Assembly (NCBI GenBank): GCA_905250115.1 | Contig: CAJNOI010000053.1 | Span: 12,617-76,616 of the forward strand | Direction of reading: 5' to 3' | Length of the DNA stretch: 64,000 bases | DNA from: Adineta steineri | Taxonomy: Eukaryota > Rotifera > Eurotatoria > Adinetida > Adinetidae | Shown here: positions 36,296-48,547 of the stretch, piece after piece | How the letters are laid out: every line of letters begins with the position of its first letter | Numbering within the stretch: the first letter of the stretch is position 1 | Notes under the pieces: model-generated | Database searches by the model: none | Told to the model about the DNA's origin: nothing | Seen by the model: only the letters and a program-made list of their open reading frames with translations | Program-made: the position numbers and the translations under genes

Positions 36296-39200
36296 ATGAT
36301 GTGGCAATATGTGTGGCTATTATCTTTATTAATAGCGCGTAGCGACATGTTTCATCTGTACAATACTAAAGTGTCGAATAAGATTGATTACAAAGATTGT
36401 CTCTATTCGTTCACGTTGATCAGTGATACCAATGAGTGGCAGTTAATTCCCTACTGTATTGGACACAGTATAGGTGATTCTAATGACAAGAATGAACAGT
36501 GTGATGATGAAGCGACTTATACATTCGAACAATTGAAATTCAAGGATGTTGGCAGTTATCAATTGTACAGATGGAATGCACCTATCGATATGATCAATGA
36601 TTATCAGAAATATCTGAGCAATCACGATTTGACGCTTGGCAACCAACTATATTGCAACTGTTCGGGTGAGCAAATAGTTTTTGTTTGTTGACACGAAATA
36701 AAAAAAGTCATTTCTAGGTAACTGGTTTGGTACGCGATGTCAGTACTTCTTATCTGATACAAAGTCGGAGAATGAACTAAATGAAATCATCAATAATCAA
36801 CTTGGCATTAAGTATTTATGGGCTGGTAATTATGATATTATCAAAGATGCGTCGCTTTTGACATGTTATGAAGGTCTTCGATGTCATTCTACAATTTGCC
36901 TTGATTGGCGACAGATTTGCAATGGAATTTTCAATTGTGAAAATGGCGAAGATGAACCCATCGAATGTCTATCACTCGAAACTAATGAATGTAAAGACGA
37001 TGAATATCGCTGTCGATTCGGTATGTGCATTCCAAAGACATTTCTTCGTGATTTTAGTTACGATTGTATGGATCTAAGTGATGAACAAGTGCCTCATCCA
37101 ACAATCGACTTCGATGATTCTTGCTATATGTCATCAAAGCTTGAGTGTGATTATCGGTTATGCGATGTACATGAATTTTCATGCAGTGATGGTCAGTGTC
37201 TACCGGCGAAAAATTGGGTTCAACCATGTATACATTCTTCGAATTGCGATGCACATTGTAATAATGGTCGTGATCTATTTCTGAGCGAAAATCTTCTTCG
37301 TTTGAACTTGTCCCATAAAGATAATCGTTTGAATCATATCAGCTTTCAATGTTGGTATTTGTTGTTGTGTAATTCGGTAGAACAAACTTCTAAATTCTTT
37401 GGCTATAACTATAAATCTTGTCCATGCTCAAAGTCGAAGGCATCTGAAAGTGAATGTGTGAGAAATTTTCATGACTATTGTCCGATATCGTTCGTTTTTC
37501 AAACTGCAAATAATTTTCTCTATCCATTTGTTCAACTTCTCTATCATAACACGTCGAGTGCTTCTTCCAAATGGTGGTTACCAACTCATTTATGTTACAA
37601 TTCAACTCATTGTCCGGCCTTACGTTTGAAAGGCTTACCGTTGATTAATAATTTGTTGTGTGTAGCAAGAGAAGAATTTGAATATTCATATCCCACACCT
37701 TGGGCATTAATGCAACTGTTTTCTGCTTGTACCTTCGCTCCTACTTCAATATTAACAAAAGATAAGCGATTGTTCTACTGTGAAAAATCCATGAAATTCG
37801 TTTCAAAATATAAAATATATGATGGTTCGGCTGATTGTCTTTACAAAGAAGATGAAAATTGGACCTCCAACGATACGATTATGCACATTGTCAATATGAC
37901 AGATCGTTTTAAATGTTTAACAACCAATCAGTGGGTATCACGTCGACTGATTGGTAAGGGTTACTGTTTGGATGGTTCCGATGCATTTTACCTTGGTATA
38001 TGTAAACGAGCGTCTGATATCGCTTGTCAGTTTCTACGTGGTCTTTATATACCGCCGATTAACTACGTATTCAAAGAAAATTGTGATGGTGAAAACAAGA
38101 CAATATTTTTAAACAGGAATGACACAGACGAAACAGATTGTGAAGAATGGCCAAAATATCGACGATGCGATGGCTATTGGGATTTGAGCAACGGAGATGA
38201 TGAACTGAACTGTTCGAATACAATCCTTTCCTACATCACACATACCGTTACCAAATGTCGAGCGAATGAACATTATTGTATGTTTTCAAATGGAACAATG
38301 GGTTGTTTAGCAAAAGAATATGCAGGCAATGGTCATGTCGATTGCATAGGTGGAACAGATGAAAGAAAAACATGTGCTTCGAGAGATCCGAAATCTCTAT
38401 TTCAATGTTCTTCCGGTCAATGTTTACCTTTAAAAATAATCTGTAATGAAGAATCTGATTGTCGTTATAATGAAGATGAATTGATTTGTCCATGGTTTTA
38501 CAATGTGACCCATCCGTCTGCGTATATGTTCATTTGCAAAAATGGAACAGCTATTAAACGTGCTCAGTGGTGCAATAAAATCATCGACTGCCAACCAGAT
38601 GCCGAAGATGAATGGTTTTGTGATCTTAGTTATCCGAAGACAATGTATTCTCTGAATTTTCTTGAAGAATATCCTCCTCTCGTCATCGATTCATCACCAA
38701 TAACAACCGATAAGGCTTTGCAACTATCCGCATCATTAACGATGAGTAATGATTATTCCTTCGAATTTCCTGATCTAGCCGACGATTGGTATTGCAATCG
38801 TGGTCTTACAGTTACAACAAAGTCTTCAAGCGTCCAATGTTTCTGTTCACCGAGCTATTACGGTCCAAGATGTCAGTACCAGTCGGAACGTGTATTAATT
38901 ACTCTACGAGTTGATACGCAGTCCACCCTAAGTGGTCATGAGAATCTACGAAATGCTATTCGATTAATCGCTTGTCTGATGTTCAATGATCTAGTTGTGC
39001 ATCACGAAGTAATTCTGCATGTACCCTTGATGAAACAGATGTTCTATCTAAACTATCCGCGACCTCCACCAAAACAACAGGGAAATTGGTCTGTTCGTCT
39101 CGATGCCTTTTTAGTTGACGCATTCAGTGTAAGTTTCATAGCGGCTTGGAATTTTGATATTCGTTTTTCTTTTCTTCCCTTCACTCGTCTGGTCTTACAT

Positions 39201-41180
39201 TTGATGCTTCAAGAGCAAGAAAGTTGTAATACTCTTTCTTGTGTTCATGGTAATTGCAGAAAGTATTTGAATTCACCACACAAAGAATATTGTCAGTGTG
39301 AACAACACTGGTCGGGTCAGTACTGCAATATTTCGACCATCTGTTCATGTACCGGAGGTGGACAATGCCTTGATCGATATCGAAGAACACTTTGTGTTTG
39401 TCCATTAGGGCGTATGGGCAATGATTGTCATGCATTATTCAATCCTTGCAATAATATTCAATGTGCTAATGATGGAACATGCATACCGTTAGATGAACGA
39501 CTGCCGATAAAGTTCATTTGTGCATGTCGCAAAAGTTATTATGGGCCACGTTGTGAACTAGCTAATGCCTATATTGATATTTACTTCTCTAAATTCGATT
39601 TCGATTACAATCGTCTACTATCATCTGCTGCTGTTGTTCATTTTCTCGAGTCAAAAGAAGATTCATCCGATATTTTATTTGTTCAAAATCGTCTGCTGCA
39701 TAAACCAGTTCAATTTGATAAATTAACTCGTGTTTTCAACAACGGTTATAAGCATCTGTCACCTTTTATTCTTCTTCAAATCTTCTTTGAGTCTAACAAA
39801 TTCGAATATTATATAGCTGCAATTCTCAAAAGTCAACAAACACACATCACTACGACCATTCATAAGCTGAATCGCTGTCCGTACGTGAATGAACTACTTT
39901 TGAACAGAACGTTTCACGAATTTTCCTTAGTGAAAAAAGTGAAATATTATCAACGTGCGTGCCAAGTGAACGATATCATAAAATGTTTCTATGACGAAGC
40001 TTATTTGTGTTTCTGTGACAGAGACCATCTCCCTCAATGTCTCTTTTTTCAACGTGAATCAACACAATGTACAACCGATTACTGTCAGAATAATGGTTAT
40101 TGTGTGCAAAATAATTTTAACGGAATGTGGGACTTTGCTTGTGTTTGTAGTGGATGCTCATACGGTTCATTATGTCAACTCACAACATCCCAGTATGCAC
40201 TTTCGTTAGATGCCATGCTCGGTCGAGATATTCTGATCAATATGTCTCTAACGGATCAATCTCTGTTGGTTAAAATAGTATTAACAGTTATCACACTGAT
40301 GCTTTCATTCGGATTTATATCGAATATTCTGGCATTGATCACTTTCAAACAGCCCAAAGTCCAAGAAGTTGGCTGTGGTGTATATCTTTTATGTTTGCCA
40401 ATCGTTGGCCAGTTAGGACTATTGGCACTGACTGGCCGATTTCTCTATCTTTTATATACGCAACTGTATAATGTTGATAACTCGTCAGCTATTCTTTGGA
40501 GCTGCATCAGTCTAGAATATTTTCTTAGTGTTTGTCCAATGTTATTCGACTGGCTGACGGCGTGCATAGCTATAGAACGAAGCATCAATATGATCAAAGG
40601 TATCTCTTTCAATAAGTCGAACAGTGTTTGGTGGGCGAAACGTGTTATTCTTCTCCTAACAATTGCTGTTTTGGGTGTTGGATGGCATGAACCATTCATT
40701 CGTCAACTAATCGACGATCCACGAGCAACAACTCGACACACATGGTGTACAGTCAGATTCCGATGGCCATGGCTCGAATACTATAGATTGATAATAAATC
40801 TAACTAGTTTAATCGTTCCTGGTTTGATTAGTATGGTCGCCACAGCGTTTCTTTTGCATAAGTCAACGAAAATGAAACAGGCGTTAGGTAATAATCAAAA
40901 TGATAAGACCTACTTCACACAATTGAAAAAACAAATACCTTTATATGGCAGTCCACTCTCCTTGGTGATCCTCAGTCTGATGCGCTTGATCTTTTCCTTT
41001 ACCCTTGTTTGCATCACCCATCAATGGCAGAAGTATATATATCTTACTGCTTACTTTATTTCATTTTTCCCACTGATTGGTACTTTTCCAATATTTGTGT
41101 TGCCGGCCGTGATTTATAAAACTGAATTTAAGAAGGTTCTCGAACGAATGAGTCGACGATTCAAAATGGGACGCAATTAA
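36296..41180 (+). CDS. Large LDLa/EGF-repeat seven-transmembrane receptor
   Basis: Exon 36296-36665 joins exon 36718-41180 in phase (NCS|GNWFGTRC), giving 1610 residues. ATG 36296 leads into a short signal-like segment (WQYVWLLSLLIARSDM). The extracellular part contains several LDL-receptor class A modules, e.g. CRFGMCIPKTFL then CMDLSDE near residues 220-245, and CSSGQCLPLKIICNEESDC then NEDE near residue 690. EGF-like modules with C-x-C-x(5)-G-x-x-C endings follow (CQCEQHWSGQYC, CVCPLGRMGNDC, CACRKSYYGPRC) around residues 960-1070, with one more (CVCSGCSYGSLC) before the membrane. Seven hydrophobic segments span about 1305-1590, with GFISNILALITF in TM1 and ACIAIERSINM at the DRY position. 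The short tail is basic. By architecture it is a surface receptor with an adhesive or lipoprotein-binding ectodomain. No GAIN/GPS cleavage motif was noticed. Ligand unknown. Confidence 0.88.
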
Positions 41181-41484
41181 TGGATTTTTTTCACTCTCTT
41201 CAATTTGCTTCATTAAACATGTAGCAGAGTTACGAAACTAAACACGCATAATCTTATATTTAAATCAAAATGCTTCGGATCCAGACGATCAGTAGTATCA
41301 AGAAGTGGGTGTGGGCGCGTATTTTCTATTAATGGACACTCACATCCACCCTGGATCTTCTCTTAATGACATTTATCTACTTTTCCAATAATCAAGATAT
41401 AAATATATTTTCATATGTTTTAATGACTTGAACTTTTATTGAAAAAAAGAATACTAACTACATCGAGTATTATGTATATTTTGT
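41181..41484. other. Short convergent intergenic region with hairpin 9
   Basis: The 3' ends of the large receptor (+) and the SDR gene (-) face each other across about 300 bp, with hairpin 9 in the middle. Confidence 0.6.
41304..41351. repeat. Telomere-like hairpin 9
   Basis: AGTGGGTGTGGGCGCG ... GGACACTCACATCCACCC, imperfect arms, placed between two convergent genes. Confidence 0.68.
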
Positions 41485-42378
41485 CTATAAATCATTTTTC
41501 TTAGGTAACTTGCTTAGATCCATGTTACATGCCGAACTTTTTGGTTTCTTTTTTCCATCTTGATAGAATTCTCCATTTTCTAATTCATTCGCAGGAGCAT
41601 TCGCTGCATAAAGAATAGAATCTGCACCAAGTTCCGCTGAACGTGCTCCCGGACCATGATTATTCAAATCAGTTGCACAATAACCTGGACAAACAGATAA
41701 GATTAGTACATTTTTTGCACCAGACCATTCACGTGCTTCTATTTGTGTAAGAGCAATAAGTGCGACTTTGGATACGCCATAGATTAAATACGGGAATTTA
41801 GTATTGTATCCAAGTTCATCAAGACGTTTTGATTCAATTCCTGATACAAATTCTTCTACAAGTGCATCAATTTGTTTTGTAGTTAATGAAGATGATTTGT
41901 ATTTATTTTGAAGATCATTTGACATATCATGTAATGTCCAAGCACCTACTTCACTTGCCACATTCACGATACGTCCATTTTCTTTGATCAATGGAGATAA
42001 ATGTTCATTAATTATTTTAATTCCATAATAATTAGTGGCAAAAACCTCTCGAGCAGCATCAGTAGTATTGTCTTTCGCTACAATACCAGCATTGTTGATG
42101 AGAATATCTAATTTTCCTCCCCACTTTTGTTTAATTTCATCAGTTGCATGTGAAATACTACTGGCTGACGATGTATCTAATTGAAGAAGATGTACATTGG
42201 ATGGTGAACCTAATTGATTGATGGCATCTTGACCACGTTTTAAATCACGACAACCAAGTAGAATAACAGTATCGTTAGAAGAAGATGATTCTTTCAGAAG
42301 TTTTTTAACAACTTCAAAGCCAATACCTTTATTGGCTCCAGTTACGAGCACAAGACGTTGTTGTTTTGTTGATGCCAT
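41485..42378 (-). CDS. CBR1-like: Carbonyl reductase-type short-chain dehydrogenase
   Basis: A single-exon frame of 297 residues, close to the 277 of human carbonyl reductase 1. It reduces carbonyl compounds with NADPH in the cytosol by family. The Rossmann glycine motif TGANKGIG lies at residues 14-21, and NNAG is present. The active-site Ser is expected at INVAS/NVASEVGAW, and the YxxxK pair is YGVSK, as in the CBR1 signature YGVTK. After it, VCPGYCATDLNNHGPGARSAELGAD matches the CBR1 pattern for the cap near the substrate. The end EFYQDGKKKP is also typical. The start ATG at 42378 leads directly into the first beta strand. Confidence 0.93.
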   Translation of the reverse strand: MASTKQQRLVLVTGANKGIGFEVVKKLLKESSSSNDTVILLGCRDLKRGQDAINQLGSPSNVHLLQLDTSSASSISHATDEIKQKWGGKLDILINNAGIVAKDNTTDAAREVFATNYYGIKIINEHLSPLIKENGRIVNVASEVGAWTLHDMSNDLQNKYKSSSLTTKQIDALVEEFVSGIESKRLDELGYNTKFPYLIYGVSKVALIALTQIEAREWSGAKNVLILSVCPGYCATDLNNHGPGARSAELGADSILYAANAPANELENGEFYQDGKKKPKSSACNMDLSKLPKKNDL

Positions 42379-42846
42379 ATTGAATTGGATTTTTCTTTTT
42401 TCTAATGAAAATGATTACTGATGAGAATCTGAAATAAAAAATAAAACATACATTTTCAGAGTCTTTATATACATTCATACTTGTCATCAAAACAAAGAAA
42501 AATGCATCGTCATTATTTACCTTTCTTTTTCTCGTTCTCTAAGTATGTTACAGTATGATCTAAAAGCTCATACGGATGAGTCATACCATCAATTCTAAGT
42601 GCATCTGTTGATGCACTTGTGCAAATGATTTTATAATCGAGTCAGTCAATTAAAAAAATTTTATTGCATAGAAAAATTAGGAATATTCGAAAAGACAGTA
42701 ATATGAGATGTTCATCGTGATTATTTTCTTTTTTTCTGGATTTTGTTAGTGTCGTTAACTAGCGACCTCGTTATCATAGATATCCAAACTCGAAAGCTAG
42801 ATCAAAAAAAAAAGGTCCACTCATTCATTTCAATATAACTTTAGTC

Positions 42847-42911
42847 AGGGTGAGGATGTGGGTGTGAGAGATAAGTATAATATCTACAACGATACCCACC
42901 CTCACTCACAC
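42847..42911. repeat. Telomere-like hairpin 10
   Basis: AGGGTGAGGATGTGGGTGTGAG ... CGATACCCACCCTCACTCACACA. A variant in which the complementary blocks are partly permuted between the arms. Confidence 0.7.
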
Positions 42912-43194
42912 ATTGCATTTTTTACTAATATATTATTCTTAGGATCAATCTTGACTTGATCAAAGAAGAACATTTTATATACCATTTAGTGCGCCTTGAT
43001 TTTTTCTATATGATTGTAAACTTTATTTATGAAATAAATATAGTCACTTAACCTGCTAAAGCCTGTTCACATTGAGATAAGAAATGACAATGAATATAGA
43101 GAAATTGTCTGTAATAAACTTTTGATGCAATAAAAGTAAAAGTGATAAACTGTTTCTTGTCTTTTCACTCTCAACAACTAACAGTAAACGAACG

Positions 43195-43348
43195 ATGGTA
43201 AGAAGAACAGCAATAGATGTCGATACAGCAGCCAAACAGTATATTCATATTTTGTCTTCATCAAAAATTTCTCCAGAAACACAAGTGAACTTACAGAGTA
43301 TGGATCTCGTAAATTCATCTAAAGTGTCTCCGCCAATTGTAAGTAAGT
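43195..43348 (+). CDS. Possible short first exon, unassigned
   Basis: ATG at 43195 opens MVRRTAIDVDTAAKQYIH and runs for about 50 codons to a strong donor sequence (ATT|GTAAGTAAG near 43344). Codon use looks coding. No convincing downstream exon was found, and in-phase joining to the ABC transporter does not fit that family. It could be a small gene or chance. Confidence 0.28.
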
Positions 43349-43533
43349 ATCACTGAATTGAAATTAATTGTAATATTTAATATTTCTTTTTCATTGATAA
43401 TAAGATCAAGATTTTGTAAACAAAGATAATCAGTGTGCAAAATAGAGCATCGAATATACTGTGGAATCAAGGGCGTGAAAGCATACAATGGATTTCAATT
43501 ATATTTTTATTATTTTATAGTAAAATTCAAAAT

Positions 43534-43582
43534 CGTGTGGATGTGGTTACCTCTATTCTTTTTTTATCAACACCCGCACCCG
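43534..43582. repeat. Telomere-like hairpin 15
   Basis: GTGTGGATGTGGTTACC ... CAACACCCGCACCCGAAC, a weaker member with arms of about 12 bp. Confidence 0.55.
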
Positions 43583-43899
43583 AACTGTGGCTTGCTCTTT
43601 TCTCTATATCACTAGTTGCATGTAGATGTTTGTCCTCATATATGCACTTTGATCAAATCCCTTTGATCTATACATTGAGTGATGATTTTACACGTAGAGA
43701 GTGATATTTTCTTATGATATGTCATTAGCTTATGATGTGGTATTTCTCTATATGGCGTGACATTTTCCTATAGTAGGATATTGAATGTTCCAAGTACTAT
43801 ATAAGAGACGGGGAATATTCAGTATGGTGTGCGATTTCTTAAATAAAACATACATAGTCAACATCACATTCCAGTCTAGAAATCGTTACTTACGATAAA

Positions 43900-46800
43900 A
43901 TGAGTGTCAAACTTGTACACAGTTAGTTGAACAGAAGAAGAAAATAGAATTTTATTTTTGCAAAAATCTATTCTAGCTAAACAACGACAATCATGTCGAT
44001 TTGATTGGGCTAAATCGAGATGGACACGATGGATACAGATACCACTATTCTTGTGGATAACGCCTATTCTTTCCTTAGGCAATAAACGTACACTTGTCGA
44101 CGACGATCTCGACGATCTTTCAGTTAACGACAAATGTTCACTCTTGTTAAACAGAGTGAATCAGTATGGTCCGAAATGGCAAGGTACATGGCATGTAATC
44201 AAGCGAACATTTTTTAAAGATTATCTAACGAGTATATTGATCGTTTTCCCACTTATCATAGCTCGTATTTCACAACCATTGCTTGTTCGTCAGATTGTTC
44301 TCTTTATTAAAGGTCAATCAGAAGTACCGACTTACGTTGGTTATCTATATGCTATTGCAATATGCATTTCTGCAATTTTACAAGCCATTTGTCATCAACA
44401 AATCTTCTTTCGAAATACACGCGTAGGCATGCGCGTTCGTAATGCATTATCATCAACTATCTATAAACACTTGTTGACCATAAATACTGCAGCTCTTCAC
44501 AAAACTACCGCTGCTCAGACAATTAATTTAGTAGCAAATGACGCTGGCAAATTTGAAGAATTAAGTATGTTCGTGCATGCTTTAGTGCTGGTACCTGTTG
44601 AAAGTGTTATAACGTTTAGTCTCGTTTGGTGGAACATCGGTTTACCGACATTATTCGGCTATGCAGTATTGATCTTATTGGTACCAATACAGCTCATTTT
44701 CAGTAGAAAATTCAGTCAATACCGAAAGGGCACAATGGCATGTACAGACAAACGTGTTCAAACAATCAATGAACTTGTTAATGGATGTCAAATTATTAAA
44801 ATGTACAATTGGGAAAAAGCAATGGAAGAACGAGTGCGTGAAACACGTCGACGTGAACTTTCGAACATTTACAAAGCTACCTCCTTGAGATCTCTTAATA
44901 TTGCGCTCTCTTTCGCTACGATACCTTTGATTTCTCTTGCTACATTCGGTGGTAGTTGGCTAATGGGTCAACCTTTGCTTCCAGAAAATATTTTCGCAGC
45001 ACTGGCCTTCTTTGGCATGATTCGAGCTCCAATAACAGTTATGTTACCGCACGCAATTGAAAAATTTAGTGAAGCTCGCGTTTCTGCAAGAAGAATCGAT
45101 CAATTTATGCAACTCGACATGTTGCTGGATAAACTTGAAAAAGTAGAAAATGAACGTAGAGATGATGTAATCGTAATGGAAGATGCATCATTTTCTTGGA
45201 AAGATTCTCTTTCATTGTTCTCAGTCAATCTAAAAATCAGAAGAGGTAACTTGATTGGAGTGAAAGGTAGTATTGGTGCCGGTAAGTCAACTCTATTAGC
45301 TGCCATTCTCGGTGAGATCAATCTTGTTAGTGGAAAACTACAACTATATATCGATTCTATTTCGTATGCTCCACAATCGGCGTGGATATTTGCTGACACT
45401 ATTCGAGCTAATATTCTTCTTGACAAACCAATGAATGAAGAACGTTACAAAAATGTAATAAAAGCATGTTGTCTTGAGACTGATTTAGAGAATTTCGGTG
45501 AAGTTGGTGATTTATTAATGATTGGTGATAAAGGTGTCAATTTGAGTGGAGGACAAAAAGCTCGAATATCGCTTGCTCGTGCTCTTTATGCTGATGCTGA
45601 TTTATATTTACTTGACGATCCACTTGCTGCCGTTGATCGGAAAGTGGCAAAGAAAATTTTTGATCAATGTATCGGTCCACGCAGTCTACTTCGTGGAAAA
45701 ACTCGAATATTAGTTACACATCAGACACATTTTTTAGTTGAAGCAGATCAAATGATTCTCTTAACGAATGGTCACATTGACGAATTACATATTGAACAAC
45801 CACTTCCAACTGACCCATCGAATGATACATTAGAAATAAATTCATCTAACGAGAAGGAAACAGATTGGAAACTTGACACTAATACAACTGATATGAATTC
45901 AATTATAAAAAGTGAGACATCAGTTGATGGTGGCATCAAATGGAATATTTGGCTGCAATTGTTTACTTCACCACCTCTCCGTTGGTTAGGCTTTTTTCTT
46001 ATGATAATTTTTATGCTTGCTAATGAAGCTCTATACGATTTTGCAAATCGTTGGCTCGCTATATGGTCTGGTAAAGATGAAAATGAACAACGATCTTCAT
46101 TTTATGCTTACGTCTATCTTGCAGTTATATTTTCTACATTGATCATTGCATTAATACGTGTTGGTTTTACTTTCTTTGTCATGTTAAGTGGATCGACTTA
46201 TTTTCACAATCGAATGCTTAACGGTATGTTATATACTTCACTACGTTTTTTTGAAAGTAATCCAAGTGGACGAATATTGAATCGAGCAAGCAAAGATCAA
46301 CAAGTATTAGATGAATCGTTACCTCAGGCTGTGATTGATACTATGCAGAATCTATTAATGACTTTCGGTTCTATTACAATCATTGGAATAATCAATCCAT
46401 GGGTACTTCTAATTCTTATTCCTTTGGTGCCTACAGTTTTGTGGCTACGTCGATTTTATATGCGTTCGAGTCGTCAACTGAAACGACTCGAAAGTTTAAC
46501 GCGTAGTCCATTATATGCATTGTTCTCATCGTCATTAGATGGTCTTACTAGTATTCGTGCGTTTAACGTTCAAACCAATTTCTTAAATATGTTTTTGGAA
46601 AGAATCGATGCAAACTCACGAAGTTACTTCGTTCTCTTTACTACTGCACGTTGGTTTGGTTTACGACTCGATCTTATCACATCCTTACTTACTTTGATTA
46701 CTGCTGTTCTGGCAGTAGCATTGCGTGATCAAATCGATCCGTCAGCAGCAGCACTCAGTATTAGCTATTGTATCACTTTAACAGGTCTCTTTCAATGGGG

Positions 46801-47729
46801 TATACGACAATCAGCTGAAGCTGAAAATTTTATGACCAGTGCAGAACGTATTCATGAATATGGTCAACTAGTGCCAGAAAATTATCAGAACAGTAATAAA
46901 AGCGATGTATTTCTTCAACCAGCAAATGATTGGCCTTCTCGTGGAATTATAGAATTTAAAGACTATACTTTTCGTTATCGACCAGAACTCGATCCTGTAC
47001 TCAAAAATCTTAATCTAAGAATTGAGCCCAAGGAAAAAATTGGAATTATTGGTCGAACAGGTATGATTATTTCATTTTTAAGATTATTTTAAATGTTATT
47101 ATTTGACTGGTACGTATAGATTTCCGGCTTTCCCTTTAGGTGCTGGAAAGTCATCACTTCTTCAAGCTCTATTCCGACTTGTCGATCAATCAGCAATTAG
47201 CGGAAGCATTCTCATCGACGGTATCGATATTGGACATCTTTCACTCGATTGTCTTCGTTCTCATTTAAATGTTATTCCACAAGTACCTATACTTTTCTGT
47301 GGTACACTTCGATACAATATTGATCCATTCGAACAATTTTCAGATGAAGAATGTCTTACAGCACTTGAAGCTGTTCAACTCAAACAATTGGTATGCAATC
47401 ATCCTGATGGACTCCTTCTAACGGTAGCTGAATCGGGTACTAATTTGAGTGCTGGTGAACGACAATTGATTTGTGTAGCTCGAGCCATCCTGAAGAAGAG
47501 TCGTATATTACTTATTGATGAGGCTACTGCAAATGTTGATTATACAACCGATCGGATGATTCAAGAGGTTATTGCTGACAAGTTTCGTGATCGTACTATA
47601 TTAACGATTGCACATCGATTGAATACAATAGCCAATAGCGATCGTATACTTATGTTACAACAAGGAGAAGTAATTTATTTTGATGTTCCTAAGAATATCG
47701 ATCTATTTCAAGGTGATACACAAAACTAA
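43900..47729 (+). CDS. ABC transporter, ABCC4/MRP4-like full transporter
   Basis: Exports organic anions by family. I read exons 43900-43921, 43977-47060 and 47140-47729. The 22-nt first exon supplies the only good ATG (MSVKLVHT), since the long frame itself has none at its start. Length 1231 residues, against 1325 in human ABCC4. Order: TMD1, NBD1, TMD2, NBD2. NBD1 has Walker A GSIGAGKSTLLA, signature LSGGQKARISLARAL, Walker B LYLLDDPLAAVD and H-loop LVTHQTHFL. NBD2 has Walker A GRTGAGKSSL (split by the second intron), signature LSAGERQLICVARAIL, Walker B ILLIDEATANVD and H-loop LTIAHRL. In NBD1 the catalytic Glu after Walker B is Asp, as usual for ABCC proteins. There is no extra N-terminal TMD0, which fits the short ABCC4 group. 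Confidence 0.92.
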
Positions 47730-48547
47730 CTTAGTTTTTATAACTGTATGACATCGATTATTTTATTGATGAATAGTTTTGTCATTTACTATCTTCGCCA
47801 ACATATTTAAACCCCTCCCCTCCCATTAAATGGCCATTCATTAATTTGTTAGTTAATTATTAAATTACTTAATTTTTCGAGAAATAACTTCGTATTTTGC
47901 CATTCATACCATATATTTATAGTAAAACGGCAGTTTTTCCGTAAACAATATTTGGAAAACTATCTTGATGGTAGGTAATCGAAATTGATCAAGCATTAAA
48001 GTATAACAAAGTTGAAAAATCGAAAATGTTGTCGTATACAAATCAATGAATTTGTAACAGTAGTCTGCTAATAATCGAACATATCCTCGATATTTCATTG
48101 AACTAAAACTTCTCATTGCTTCGACATGAGTTAAATACTTCCAAGTAATTAACAATCAAATCCTCCATCTACTTTGTGTTAGTAGAATCTATTTCAGAAC
48201 TAAAATTGAATTAAATCTATGTCATAGACACAACTTTCGAGGGTGTGGGTGCGTACGATACATGTCTTCAGCCACATTCTCACTCTTCCAGATTTGACTC
48301 AAATCTTCATTTTGACATTATATTTTATCATAAACTAAACATTTAGCAGAAGAAACAAGAGAAGAACTATCAAAATTTTATCGATATGGATCGTCTCAAT
48401 TCATCAGCAACAATGGGTTCTTCGAAAAAAATATTTTTTAAGCTAAATTGAGATAAGCTCATTGTTTATTTTCATAAATTATTTTATTTTGTAAATCATG
48501 TTTTGTCAAAATTTAAAATATTCAGTTTTACAGAGCTTATTACGAAA
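47730..48547. other. Convergent intergenic region with hairpin 11
   Basis: Between the ends of the ABC transporter (+) and the NHL gene (-). An 83-codon minus-strand frame at 47904-48155 (HVEAMRSFSSMKYRGYVRLL) looks somewhat protein-like and could be a gene fragment, but I cannot name it. Hairpin 11 lies at 48239-48287. Confidence 0.45.
48239..48287. repeat. Telomere-like hairpin 11
   Basis: GAGGGTGTGGGTGCG ... CCACATTCTCACTCTT. The left arm is perfect and the right arm decayed. It lies between convergent genes. Confidence 0.6.

Larger units (their letters stand above)
42379..43899. other. Intergenic region with hairpins 10 and 15
   Basis: Divergent region between the SDR and the ABC transporter. 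Hairpins lie at 42847-42911 and 43534-43582. A short open frame at 43195 is listed separately. No other gene seen. Confidence 0.5.

Noticed and set aside
47904..48155. 83-codon minus-strand frame
   Set aside because: Looks partly protein-like, but no family, start context or splice partner could be supported; mentioned only in the intergenic entry.
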